A stretch of DNA of 64,000 nt. Source: Combretum micranthum. Taxonomy: Eukaryota > Streptophyta > Magnoliopsida > Myrtales > Combretaceae. Below are positions 1 to 10,841 of the stretch, piece by piece. Location: NCBI GenBank assembly GCA_024138025.1, contig JAMXBD010000403.1, forward strand, positions 310,001 to 374,000. Direction: 5' to 3'. Numbering within the stretch: position 1 is the stretch's first letter; each line of letters opens with the position of its first letter. The notes below the pieces were generated by a model, which did not search any database, was not told the origin of the DNA, and saw nothing but the letters and a program-made list of their open reading frames with translations. Made by a program: the position numbers and the translations under genes.

Positions 1-399
1 AAGTTTCTCGAGGAAATAGAGGATTTTGAGCTCGTCGTTGCCGCGGTCGAGGACGTCGCCGATCTGGACGAGAGTAGTTGAACCGCCAGACCATTTGTCT
101 GCGGAGTCGATAAGACCGGCGAGACGGAGGGCTTGCTTGGACTTGTGGAGGTCGCCGTGGAGATCGCCAAGGGCGACGAGGCGATCGGGAGTGGGGTAGT
201 AAGTGTTGAAGGGTAAAGCAGAGTCAGGGTTAGGGTTTGGGTTAGGGTTAGTAGGGGGTGGTGGAAGGAAAATGCCGCTTACGGAGAAGTCGACGAACGT
301 ATCGACGAAGGAAGTGAGGAGGCTTGGGATGGCTCGGCATTCGTCTGTCTGGCCTAGACTTCCATTGTTATCATTATTGTTATTACCTCCCTCTGCCAT
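1..399 (-). CDS. SLP2: Shewanella-like protein phosphatase, SLP2 type (N-terminal part)
   Basis: The reverse strand reads an open frame of 133 codons from the ATG at 399 to the window edge, so the C-terminal part is missing. Residues 1-50 are Asn-rich and then include TSFVDTFVDFSVSGIFLPPP. After an Asn-Pro repeat come two metallophosphoesterase motifs, GDLHGD and GDVLDRGND, which carry metal-binding Asp, His and Asn residues. This order is typical of the bacterial-like PPP phosphatases called SLPs. No plastid transit peptide is visible, which favours SLP2 over the plastid SLP1. In Arabidopsis, SLP2 is a Tyr/Ser/Thr phosphatase reported in mitochondria with Mia40. The ATG is the first in frame and lies just downstream of a CT-rich leader. 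No intron is seen in this part. The subfamily call is inference; the phosphatase family is clear. Confidence 0.88.
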   Translation of the reverse strand, partial: MAEGGNNNNDNNGSLGQTDECRAIPSLLTSFVDTFVDFSVSGIFLPPPPTNPNPNPNPDSALPFNTYYPTPDRLVALGDLHGDLHKSKQALRLAGLIDSADKWSGGSTTLVQIGDVLDRGNDELKILYFLEKL

Positions 400-410
400 C
401 TTTCATTCTC

Positions 411-432
411 TTTCTCTCTCTCTCTCTCTTTC
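411..432. repeat. (CT)n microsatellite in the SLP2 leader
   Basis: A CT dinucleotide tract lies just upstream of the SLP2 start codon (a GA tract in the mRNA sense). Such tracts are common in plant 5' leaders and are length-polymorphic. Confidence 0.8.
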
Positions 433-1259
433 GTGTAGTAATTGATGGAATTTTTGGTTTCAGAAATGGAGATTGGATTGGCTTTCTACTGCTTGTATCG
501 TCAAGGTCCTTCGCCTATTGCAATTTCAAGTCAATGGTGTGCCTTTCTTGGATGTATCATTTGTCCATTGGATCCTTCCCAGCAAGCGCGGACGGTTTGA
601 CTTACGCAGCACGCTGGGAATGTTACCATGTAATGGATACCCAACTCATCCAACATCCTGGTTTCTGTGAAATCTGATAGGTCATTTCAAATATCAGTTT
701 TCTGGCCCACACCGACATGCTTGGATCATGGTCAAGTTATTTGAATCCATTATTATCCTTAATGAGTCTTTGGACAAGTTGTATATAGTCAACCCAATTG
801 GCAATAGTTTGGTCACGCAAATTATTAGGTTAAGTCGTTTTTTTTTTTTTTAATGTACGACAACTTGTGCATGAATCTGGGTGTAAAATGAGCTAGGTAT
901 ATGCCAAGTTAGTGCATTTCTATCCCAAGTATAACTTGACCCAAGAGCAACCCAGTTTGGGCACTCCTTACCTAATACTAGAGTAAGATGATCTCTTAAA
1001 ATTCCAAATAAGCAATTAGTAAACGTGGCCAACTTTTTCCAATTATCATAATATTAGACTAGAATGATTTGTCAAAGCTCCAACTAAGAAGTCAGTAAAC
1101 ATGTTTTTTCAACACATTTGAATGCTCCGATAAACCACCATAGGAGAAAGATAAATATATTGGATAAACTTTCCCATTATGATGATTCACTTGTCAAATT
1201 TACCACAAGCTCTTTTCCTATAAATAGGCTATTGTAATTAATAGTAAAACATTTGACAT
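433..1259. other. SLP2 upstream region, no gene recognised
   Basis: Only short ORFs occur here (for example 473-670), none matching a known family. The DNA is AT-rich with a poly-T at about 838-852. It should hold the SLP2 promoter, but no convincing TATA box was found. Confidence 0.5.
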
Positions 1260-1387
1260 ATATACTCTTACTTTTTTTTTTTTGGCCAATTACAATAGGG
1301 AAAAGGAGATTCGAACCTGGTTCTTCTCAAATGAGAAATTAGGGGAGATGTCACTAGGTTATAAGATCATTGGCATATACTCTTACT
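1260..1387 (-). mobile_element. tRNA-derived SINE with 13-bp target duplication
   Basis: A roughly 102-bp unit (1273-1374) on the minus strand starts with a box-A-like stretch, has the RNA polymerase III box B GGTTCGAATC (complement of 1308-1317), and ends in a poly-A tail (poly-T at 1272-1283 as written). It is flanked by a perfect direct repeat, atatactcttact, at 1260-1272 and 1375-1387. Promoter boxes, A-tail and target duplication together identify a SINE mobilised by a LINE. It is not a tRNA gene because no cloverleaf forms. Confidence 0.8.
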
Positions 1388-1770
1388 ATTACTTTTCAAT
1401 TTTATTTTCTAAATCATTGGCTTAAGCATCACAGTGGCTAATTAGATAACCCTTATCTAAACTATTCACAATCTTCCTGTTTCATAGACCACAACATATC
1501 CACACCTCTAATCTTCCCATAAATAAGGGACAACAATCTCCATTCATCCATATTACTTCAAACTTTCTCTCCATTTCTTTACTTCTCTACCTTGTCTTTT
1601 GTGGGAACTCTGTGGTGGGAGAAAGAAACGTCCTTAGATGACTTGGGGATTTATTTAGAAGCACTTGTCCAAAATAGTTCTATAGCGCTAGCACCCTCTA
1701 TAGAAAAATGAGGTATTCTTGCACCATCACATCAATTGTATAAAACAAAATTGATGAGTGCCACAACTCT

Positions 1771-2159
1771 TATGGCATGTTTGATATGTAGGAATGGACT
1801 GGAATGGAATCACGACTCCGATTTTTATTTCTTTTACTACGTTTGGAAGAGTTATAAGAAACAAGAATCACGATTCCTTAGAATCGACGATTCCGACTTT
1901 AAGATGGAATTCAATTCCGCCTTCCATTAAAGTTTTTAATTAAATTTCTTTATTTATCACATATAAATTTAATATCTTACTTTTTGTGAAGTGTATTTTT
2001 TAAAATTGTAATATAAACTAATTCTTTTCCATTCCATTCCATGTTTGTATCCAAACAAATGAATGGATTTATTATTTTCTTATTGATTCTATATCATTTC
2101 ATTCTTTGGTTCCAATCCATTTCATTCCGGGTAATTCTTGTGTACCAAAAGTGACATTA
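1771..2159. mobile_element. MITE of the GGAATGGAAT family, copy 1
   Basis: The ends are imperfect inverted repeats: tatggcatgtttgatatgta on the left, and the complement of tgtaccaaaagtgacat on the right. Both ends are followed inward by GGAATGGAAT-type words. Related copies lie at 56200-56575, 60250-60611 and 61456-61989. There is no coding capacity. The superfamily is not assigned because the target duplication is unclear. Confidence 0.65.
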
Positions 2160-3914
2160 GAATAAGTTCTTACTCTTCCGAGTTTCTATCTTAAATAATC
2201 TCTCTATTAAATTATGTACTGTTACAACACTATATATTTCAACCCATAAAAATCATTGAAATACTACAAGAATAAACTCAAGAGGGGAAGGGAAGGAATT
2301 GATATTTTCACCTAATTTAACTATTTTAAGATTAATTATAAATTTCAACACAAAAATGGTTATAAGTACCGAATAACAATAACGAAATGCTTCAATTGTA
2401 AAAGAGATAGGGAAAGAGAAGTCGAGCCTGGTTTTAACGTAGACTTTGGACTAACCTTTCTCTATGGACACAACATGCCTCCAACTAAGGACTTCACCTA
2501 CTTTTATTAAGCAAACAAGTTTTTGCTCACTTGAAACTATAGACAACTCTAACAGCACTTTACAAATCACACTCACTAGAGTAATACTCTTGTAAAGATT
2601 GCAATATAAAGCTCATAAAGGTACTACTCGATTTTCTCTCTCAAGATATTGAAAATTAAAAAGATAAAGATAAGGATTTTGTTTTACAAGAATATATATG
2701 TGTATAATGGCAATAGATAAGCTCTACCACTTAGTCTTCACCTACCTAAAGACATGTATTTAAATATTCCTTAATAAATTTGGTGATTGGTCGTTTTGCA
2801 AAAAAATAAATAAATAAATAAAATCTTACATTTAATGCTCCAACGACTATTTCTTTTAGACTTGGCGGCCATGCATCATGTACTAACGTCTGTATAGGGA
2901 ACTAACGGCTTCACTTGGCATCTTGCATCATACCTAATAGCAAATAAAAGAAAACCCATGTAGCGACTAAACACTATGTCCTAGTGTCTAGACACTGCCA
3001 ATAATTCTCATAAATAGAAGCACTGGCCACAAATTTAAATCGCCTAACGTTTGAATTATATGCCTTGGCATTCGGCTGCCAGGCTACCATCACATGATTT
3101 GATATATTCATATCATGTGACAACAAGTTGGAATCTAGGCACTATTTCACTAAAACTTTTGTTTAGTAAAAGTTCATTTTCAATTCAATAAAATACTTAA
3201 CACATATTAAATATATACTCAATAATTATAAGGACGAATATATAAGTTTTGCACAAGTTCACTTTAAGTTTTAGACAATTATTACAAAACACACTTTTAA
3301 GGAAAACTTGTTTTCAAGATATAAGTAGATTTTGCAATTTTGTTTCATCGAGATAAAATGTTAACCATTTGGTGCAATACATAATTTTCATATAAAAGGA
3401 AAAAAAATAAGGCTACTCATTACTAATAACCTATAGAAAACATAAATCTTATAAAAAATAATAAATATAACTAGAGTAATCAATCATAAATTAACCTTAA
3501 TACCTAAATGTAATATAATAACATCAAATAGTTAAATAACCTAACTAATATAAAACATTGATGTGTTCTCGTAGTATAGTAAATAAAACAAACAGTCTTG
3601 TCTATGAGAAATTGATCCCTATCATCTCCTTAAGACTCGAGAAGATTCACCATTAAATCTTAGAAAGTGTATCCTTTATAGTTGAAAACTACCCTGCAAA
3701 ACTCAGAGAATGTTAAATAATAATACTCGGTGCAACCAATCACATCTTTAGGAACCTAATGGCATACATACAACTTATATTTCAGCAAATTATTGTCAAC
3801 TAGATCTACTATATCAACTATTTGACAACAATCAAACTCAACGATATTAATTTTTTTTAGATAGGCTTATAGGCAAATCTTAATCTCATGCATTAATTTT
3901 TGCACTATTAATTG
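2160..3914. other. AT-rich intergenic stretch left of the Copia element
   Basis: No gene is visible. It contains the left copy of a diverged direct repeat (3385-3608; partner 10230-10449) and a short hairpin near 3090-3122 with stem TCACATGAT. Confidence 0.5.
3385..3608 (+). repeat. Left copy of a ~220-bp direct repeat
   Basis: This stretch aligns by eye with 10230-10449 in the same orientation. Shared words include taatacctaa, aactaatataaa and cttgtctat. The two copies enclose the Copia element and the coiled-coil ORF. They may be remnants of LTRs of an older element, but no termini, primer site or target duplication were found. Confidence 0.5.
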
Positions 3915-4573
3915 TGTTTGTGGGTCCCTCCTACATGGGACCTACATGAATTTAAAAAAAAAAAAGGAAAAAGAGTTGTAGCCAAGTTGGCTATGTAAAA
4001 ATAGCTGCCAAACACCTTGGAGAATTCTCAAGAATTCTTGCAAGCTGGCTTTGGAAATTTTCAACCATTAAAACATGAGGAGCAAGCTGGCTCTAGAAAT
4101 TCTCTAGTTGGTTTTAAACCAACCTTGAAAATTATGGAGGAGAAGAAAAATCTTACCTATAAAAGGCATGTCCCTATGCATGAATTATGTGTGAGAGTTC
4201 TCAAAAGAAAAATTGTCAAAGCAAAGTTTGCTTGATGAAATTAAATTTAGAAAGAAATATGATTTTTAGATAGTGACAAAATAGTGAGATTATTTTTGGG
4301 TGTTTGGGAAACATTTCTGTGTCACTATTTTTTTTTATCTTAATTATTTGTATTCTATAATATCTTTCTAGAAAAGTATCTCTCTTGTAAGCTTACCATT
4401 TGTATAGTGGAAGAAATTTTTGGAGTTGGTCCCATAGACGTAGTCTATATAAAGGGTGAACCATGTTAAATTTTTTTGGTGCCATTTTATGTTAATTGCT
4501 TTGCTCGTATTTTATTTATCAGTTATCCGTCTCGTATTTTATTTTGCTATTTCCATTGCGCCTGATCCCAACA
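3915..4573 (+). repeat. 5' LTR of the Copia element
   Basis: Begins TGTTTGTGGG and ends CCCAACA. It contains the internal palindrome ggttttaaacc and a TATA-like tatataaag near 4446. It matches 8009-8679 throughout with scattered substitutions and small indels. Confidence 0.9.
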
Positions 4574-4689
4574 ACTGGTATCAAGCTTTATTTGGGTGAA
4601 TATATGTAATTATTGTATGCTCTGTGGTTGCAATTAAATTGTGGATCCTCCACATCAAAAAATAAGCTAAATTATTAGTCATTGATTTA

Positions 4690-7600
4690 AATCATGGAAG
4701 CGAGGACGAACAAAATGATAATTTAAATGGCACAAATTACCACATATGGAGAAGCAAGACGAAAGACCTTCTTTTTGTGACGAAGATGCATTTGCCGGTA
4801 TTTGGTACTACTAAACCCGATGACAAGACAAATGAGGAATGGGAGTTTGAGCATGAGCAAGTTTGTGATTTTATCCGACAGTTTTTTAAAGATAATGTGT
4901 ATAATAACATTTGTAATGAGACTCATGCAAGAACTTTATGGAACGAATTAGAGGAACTGTATGCTTCTAAGACCGACAACAATAAATTATATTACTTGAC
5001 AAAGCTGCTCTAGATGAAGTATCAGGAAGGTTCATCAATGGCAGATCACTTAAATTATTTTCAAGGAATTGTGGAGCAATTGTCAAGAATGGGTATAAAT
5101 TTTGACAACGAAGTACTCGCTCTTTTAATTCTAGCCTCCTTACTAAGTCTTGGGAGGCGTTGAAGATTTCACTCACAAATTCTACACCAAACGTATGATA
5201 AATATGGAATTTTTCAAAAGTGGAGTCTTGAATGAAGAAATGAGACAAAGGACACAAGTGTTTTCTTTATCACAAGAAGAAGTATTTGTTGCAAAATCTA
5301 GGGAGAGGAGTTAATCTAGAGGTCCAAGGTCAAGGGACATGAGTAAGGGAAAATCAAATCAATATGCCAATGTTTAGTGCCATCACTGTAAGAAAAAGGG
5401 CATATAAAGAAGTTTTGCCAAAAATTTAAGCAGGATCAAAAGAAGAATAAATGCAAAGAACAAAGGAAAGATGACGGTAGTGATGATGAACAGGCAAATG
5501 TCGTCGAGGAGTTTAACATTGTCTACATGGTGCTACCATTCATGCTACATCTCGAAGAGAATTCTTTCATCCTACACGCCAGGTAATTTTGGTATGGCAA
5601 GATGAGAAATGAGAAATTTTCTAAAATTTAAAGGTTTATAGTTGAGAGGCAAACCAACAAGAAGTTAAAGTGCATCCGAACAAACAATGGTGGAGAGTAC
5701 CCTAGACTATTCCATGCTTATTATAAAGACCATGGTATTCAACATCAAATAACACCTCTAAAGACAACATAGTTAAATGGCTTAGCTGACAGGATGAAAA
5801 ACACTTTGATGGAGAGAGTCGGATGTCTACTTTCACATGCAAAGTTGCCAAAGATGTTTTAGGGTGAAGCTATATTGACAACGGTTCATGTATTGAACCT
5901 TTCACCATGTGTCTCTCTACATTTAAATGCTCCTGAGAGAGTATGGTCAAGAAAGGATGCTTCATATGATCATTTGTGGGTGTTTGGTTGTAAAGCCTTT
6001 GTACATGTTCCAAAGGATGAGAGGTAAAAGCTTGATGTCAAGACACAACAATGTGTGTTTATAGGCTATGGTCAAGCTCAGTTTGGCTGTAGGTTTTATG
6101 ATCCAATTCAGAAGAACTCGTGAGAAGTCATGATGCAGTGTTTATTGAAGATGAGACCATTGAAGATATAGATAAGGCTCAAAATAATGCTTCCAGGTCT
6201 AGTACCAGTACAATAGACCGAAAATTAATACCTCCAACAATGGTGCTGGGAGAGGTTAACGATGAAATACAGGATGACCAGCCTGAGACAGATGATCAAC
6301 CACCAGCTCCAATGGGTTCTCCAGAACTAAGGAGATCTATTAGAGCTCGACAACCCTCTGCGAGATACCCCACAGATTAGTATGTCTTATTGACTAACAG
6401 GGGAAAACCAGAAGACTTTGAAGAAGCAATGGATGATGAACACGAAAGGAGGTGGATTAAGGCCATGCAAGATGAGATGAGATCCTTGCATGAGAATAAA
6501 ACTTTTGAGTTGGTGAAGTTACCTAAAGGTAAGAGGGCTTTGAAAAATAAGTAGATATTCAGGATAAAACATGATGAACATAGTTCCTAACCACGATTCA
6601 AAGCCAGATTAGTCGTTAAAGGATTTAGCTAAAGGAAAGGGATTGACTTTGATGAGATATTTTCATTGATGGTAAAAATGACATATACTCGAACAATACT
6701 AAGGTTAACATCAAGTCTTGACCTGGAGATTGAGCAGATGGATGTGAAGATTGCCTTCCTTCATGGTGATTTGGACGAAGAGATATACATGGAGTAGCGA
6801 GAGGGTTTGTGGTAAAAGGAAAAGAGGATTATGTTTGTAAATTGAAAAAAAAGCCTGTATCGTTTGAAACAAGCACCAAAACAATGGTATAAGAAGTTTG
6901 ACTCAGTTATGAAAGAGCAAGACTACAAGAAGACTACTTCATATCACTGTATATTTGTGCAGAAATTCTCTGATGATGATTTTATTATTCTATTGCTCTA
7001 TGTGGATGAGATGTTAATCATTGACCAAAATATTTCCGAAATCAACAACCTAAAGAAGCAATTGAGTAAGTCTTTTGCTATGAAAGACTTAAGGCAAACA
7101 AGAAAGATTCTTGGTATGAAGATAATTAGAGACAGAGTGTAAAAAAATTATGGTTGTCGCAGGAGAAGTACATTAAGAAAGTGCTTTAAAGGTTTAATAT
7201 GACAAAGCTAAATCGGTTAGTTGCCCTCTTGGTAATCACTTTAGATTGAGTTCCAAGCAGTATCCTTCTACTGAGAAAGAGAAGAAAGAGACGGACAGGG
7301 TTCCATAGAAGAAGGAGATGGACAAGGTTCCATGCTTCAGCAATTGGAAGTTTGATGTATGTCATGATAAGTACATGGCCAATATTGCTCACTCAGTTAG
7401 AGTAGTAAGTCAGTTTCTTTCAAATCTTGGTAAAGAGCATTGGGCTGTAGTGCAATTGATTCTTATATATCTTTGTGGTACCTCCAAAATGTGCTTGTAT
7501 TTTGGAGATGAAAAATCTGTGTTGGTTGGTTACATAGATGCAGATATGGCTGGTGATGTTGCCTCAAGAAAGTCTACATCAGGGTATTTGATTTCATTTG

Positions 7601-7992
7601 CAGGGGAAGCTGTGACATGGCAGTAAAGAGTATAGAAATGTGTTGCTCTCTCAACAACTAAAGTAGAGTTTATTGCAGCAACTAAAGCTTGTAAGGAGTT
7701 GCTGTGGATGAAAAAGTTCTCAAATGAACTTGATTTCCACCAAGAGAAGTATGAGTTGTTTTATGATAGTAAAAGTGCAATTCACCTTGGAAAGAATTCC
7801 TCCTTTAATTCAAGATCAAAACATATTGATGTGAGATATCATTGGATCGAAGATATATTGGAGAAGAAGCTATTACGGCTTGAAAAGATCTATACTGATG
7901 AAAATGGATTAGACATGTTGACAAAGATTCTTCCAAGGGATAAGTTTGAATATTGTCGATCAGCAATAGAGCTGGTGGAGCGCTCTATGTAG
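4690..7992 (+). pseudogene. Broken Copia gag-pol
   Basis: One decayed polyprotein with many stops and frameshifts. Gag (UBN2-like) occupies about 4700-5330. A CCHC zinc knuckle (CHHCKKKGH) is at about 5374-5405. A protease remnant (HATSRREF) lies near 5540. Integrase with a NNGGEY-like motif spans about 5640-6120. Reverse transcriptase spans about 6380-7140, where the catalytic YVDD reads YVDE. RNase H spans about 7300-7992 and includes the conserved SKHIDVRYH. Sequence between zinc knuckle and integrase core is shortened, so part of protease/integrase is deleted. No functional product is expected. Confidence 0.9.
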
Positions 7993-8008
7993 TTGGGAGG
8001 GGGAGAAC

Positions 8009-8679
8009 TATTGGTGGTCCCTTCTCATGGGGCCTACATGATTTTTTTTTAAGAAAAAAGGAAAAAGAGTTGTAGCCAAGTCGTCTATGTAAAAGTAGCT
8101 GCTAAAGACCACAAAGAATTCTCAAGAATTCCTGTAAGTTGGCTTTGGAAATTTTCAACGATAAAAACATGATGAGCAAGCTAGCTCCTAGAAATTCTTT
8201 AGTTGGTTTTAAACCAACCTTGAAAATTGTGGAGGAGAAGAAAAATTTTGCTTATAAAAGGCATATCCTTGTGTATGAATTGTGAAAGAGTTCTCAAAAA
8301 AAAAAAAAAAATTGCCAAAGCAAAGTTTGCTTTGATGAATTAAATTTAGAGAGAAACATAATTTTTAGAGAGTGACAAAATAGTGAGGTTTATTTTTTGG
8401 TGTTTAGGAAACACTTGTGTGCAACTATTTTTTGTTTATCTTAATTATTTGTGTTGTACCTCTAGAATATTTTTCAGAAAAGTATATCTCTTGCAAGCCT
8501 ACTATTTGTATAGTGGAAGAAATTTTTGGAGTTGGTCTAATGAACGTAGCCTATATAAAGGGTAAACCAAGTTATATTTTTTTGGTGCCATTTTATTTTA
8601 ATTGCTTTACTAGTATTTTATTTATCAGTTATCCGCCTCGTATTTTATTTTGCTATTTACATTGCGCCTTATCCCAATA
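8009..8679 (+). repeat. 3' LTR of the Copia element
   Basis: Begins TATTGGTGGTCCC and ends CCCAATA, so its first dinucleotide has decayed from TG to TA and its last from CA to TA. It is followed directly by the target duplication aattg. Confidence 0.9.
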
Positions 8680-8970
8680 AATTGCTTATCTGATGCTTCC
8701 ACGTGGCCTTCAATATTACATTCAATTGCAAGATTCTCTTCATTTTCTTATACATTTATGCTAACAATCTCCGTTATTGCCTCATATAACTCTATTTAGA
8801 ACGATTCATGTGTAATTTGATGATCCTATCCTCATCTAAACTCATAGACTTCAATACTAACATTTTTTCATTCATCATAAAAGAAATAACCATGAAGTTT
8901 ATTATATGTTGCTCCTCTTTCACAGGCCCATGGATTTCCAAGCACTATATGTCACATAGCAATTGATACT

Positions 8971-9352
8971 ATGTCAAACACAACCTCATTAGATACATAT
9001 GTTAGAAAATTGAAATTGGCAGATGCTGAGCCGGAGTTGGCCCCCCCGTCGGACCAAAGGGCGTTAGAAGACGAAAATCGTCGTCTACGCGAAGAAAACG
9101 AAGCACTAAAGAAAATTGGTCGAAGAGGAGCTCTCAAAGCCGTTCTCACTGAAGCAGAACAAAAAATGGAACGGGCCCAGGAACTGGATCGCATACGAGA
9201 TCAGGAAAGGGCGGTCGCAGGTCAAAACCTCAATGAGGAATATTATAGAAAAATAGAATATATCCATTCTACGAATCGAGAACGATCGACTCAAATTTAG
9301 AATTAACGAGAAACAATATGAAGAAGACCGACAAAGATTCCGTCGAAACTAA
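8971..9352 (+). pseudogene. Coiled-coil ORF with a frameshift near its end
   Basis: An ATG frame of 109 codons (8971-9300) is rich in Glu, Arg, Lys and Leu. Residues about 30-50 include LEDENRRLREENEALKKIG, a leucine-heptad coiled coil. Its base composition is much richer in GC than its surroundings, which suggests real coding history. Near 9270 the frame slips: in the next frame a similar charged segment (RIENDRLKFRINEKQ) continues to a stop at 9350-9352. The family is not recognised. It lies between two diverged direct repeats and just right of the Copia element, so it may belong to an older mobile element. No bZIP basic region is present. I infer a decayed gene rather than a working one. 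Confidence 0.5.
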
Positions 9353-10668
9353 ATAAGGTTCCATTCGAAAGATCTCTTCCTTTAACTTGAGCTTCGCTGT
9401 CATCCCTTGGGTCCCTTTTTACATTTTCACTTCTTTATGTTTTGTATTGATAAGGCAATTTGTCTTGTTATTATCAATCATGAGTGTATATTAACATGGT
9501 TACTAAGGCTTTGGTGGACATAATGAATTTATCAGTTATAGCTCATTCACATCCTTATTAGATCCGTTGGATAAAAAGTGGAGAATTGACTCAAATTATT
9601 GAACATGGAATAAATTTTTTATGTTCCCATCTCTAAAAAATGGTTAGCACTTACATTGAATTCTACCACCTTATTTTTAACAAACTACTCAAATTTCACA
9701 TGATCACGATAGCAAATTCCTCCCAATTGTTTTTTACCCCTCACACTATCAAGAAACACCTAAAGATCCAAACTTATTAAGATTAAAAAAATTATACTTA
9801 CAAATAAAGATGGTATCTGTATTCCAAATCTACAAAAAGCTTCGATCGCAAACCTCGCATTGGCAAATACCCTGTTGTAACCTCTACTTTGATATCGAGA
9901 TGATAGATATTTACGGATATTTAGAGTTATTCTATGATCAAACTAAATAAAATAAAAAAAAATATGAATGAATTAAACTATTGGATATGACACATCATTA
10001 ACTAACTCAAACTATTTTTTTATTACAATCAATACGATGGAATTATAACTAAAAAGGAAGTAGAAATTCCATCCAATTGAGAAGGCAACATTGCCCTAAT
10101 TAGATTAAGCAAAATTGTTGAACACCATAGTTTTATAAGAATTGATAAGTTGGTAGAAAGAAAAATAAAAAATTCTTTTTTGGAGTTTTCATCATAAATA
10201 ATCTCTTTTTACAACACTTTTAGCATAAGTGTCATATAAAAAAATATGTGTACTCATAACTAATAAGCCACAAAGCGCATAACTCTTACAAAATATAATA
10301 TATGTAAATAAAAATCTCATGAATTATAAATTAATTTTAATACCTAATAATGGAAGTTAATAACATAAAATTATTTGACAATTTGATTAATATAAATATT
10401 AACATATTATCATAAAATAATTAAATAAAATAAATCTTCTTGTCTATCAACTCGTTTAAAACTTAATTTAGGTACACTGTGCACTCATGAATCGGTAATC
10501 CACTAGTGTGTGTTTATATAAAGTATACATATAGAAAATATAAAAAAGTTAGGGGACAGCAGTGGTGGATTCTTAGAAGTAAACCAAATTTTCCCATTAA
10601 GCAACATAAAAATATGCTCCATACAGGACTTGTAAAATAGTCTGTTAAGATTACACTTCTTACAATTT
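9353..10668. other. AT-rich intergenic DNA
   Basis: No gene is recognised. It holds the right copy of the direct repeat at 10230-10449 and otherwise low-complexity AT-rich sequence leading to the FAM136A promoter. Confidence 0.5.
10230..10449 (+). repeat. Right copy of the ~220-bp direct repeat
   Basis: Partner of 3385-3608, same orientation, about 6.85 kb away. Confidence 0.5.
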
Positions 10669-10790
10669 TGGGCTGGATCAGCAAAATTAATGTGGGAGCC
10701 CTAGCCCAATTTGACTTACTATTTTGAATTTTTGATTTTGCGTTCTAATTCCTCTTATTACAAACAACACAATAAAACCCTAAACCCTAA
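10669..10790 (+). promoter_or_regulatory. FAM136A promoter: site II motifs and telobox
   Basis: TGGGCT at 10669-10674 and its inverse AGCCCA at 10703-10708 are site II elements. A double telobox, AAACCCTAAACCCTAA, ends at 10790, about 50 bp before the ATG. Site II plus telobox is an established pair in promoters of plant growth-linked genes such as ribosomal and mitochondrial proteins. No TATA box is evident. Confidence 0.6.
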
Positions 10791-10841
10791 GCATCGTCCT
10801 GTTTCCCAATAATTTCTTCATATTCTCTGTAAAGGAAGAAG

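Larger units (their letters stand above)
3915..8679 (+). mobile_element. Degenerate Ty1/Copia LTR retrotransposon (Tork/TNT1-like)
   Basis: The 4.77-kb element has a 5' LTR (3915-4573), a 3' LTR (8009-8679), a 5-bp target duplication aattg at 3910-3914 and 8680-8684, a tRNA-Met-type primer site TGGTATCA at 4576-4583, and a purine-rich tract gggagggggaga just before the 3' LTR. The domain order gag, protease, integrase, reverse transcriptase, RNase H is the Copia order. Gag wording resembles the TNT1-94/Tork lineage. The LTRs differ at roughly one base in eight by eye, so the insertion is old. It cannot move by itself. Confidence 0.93.

Noticed and set aside
229..262. Telomere-like GGGTTAGGGTT repeat
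   Set aside because: It is the antisense of an Asn-Pro repeat in the SLP2 reading frame, so it is coding sequence and not an interstitial telomere.
203..677. Plus-strand ORFs over the SLP2 start
   Set aside because: They are antisense to a clear phosphatase frame or made of its CT-rich leader; no domain was seen.
1300..1374. tRNA gene on the minus strand
   Set aside because: Only box A and box B are present, with A-tail and target duplication; no cloverleaf forms, so it is a SINE.
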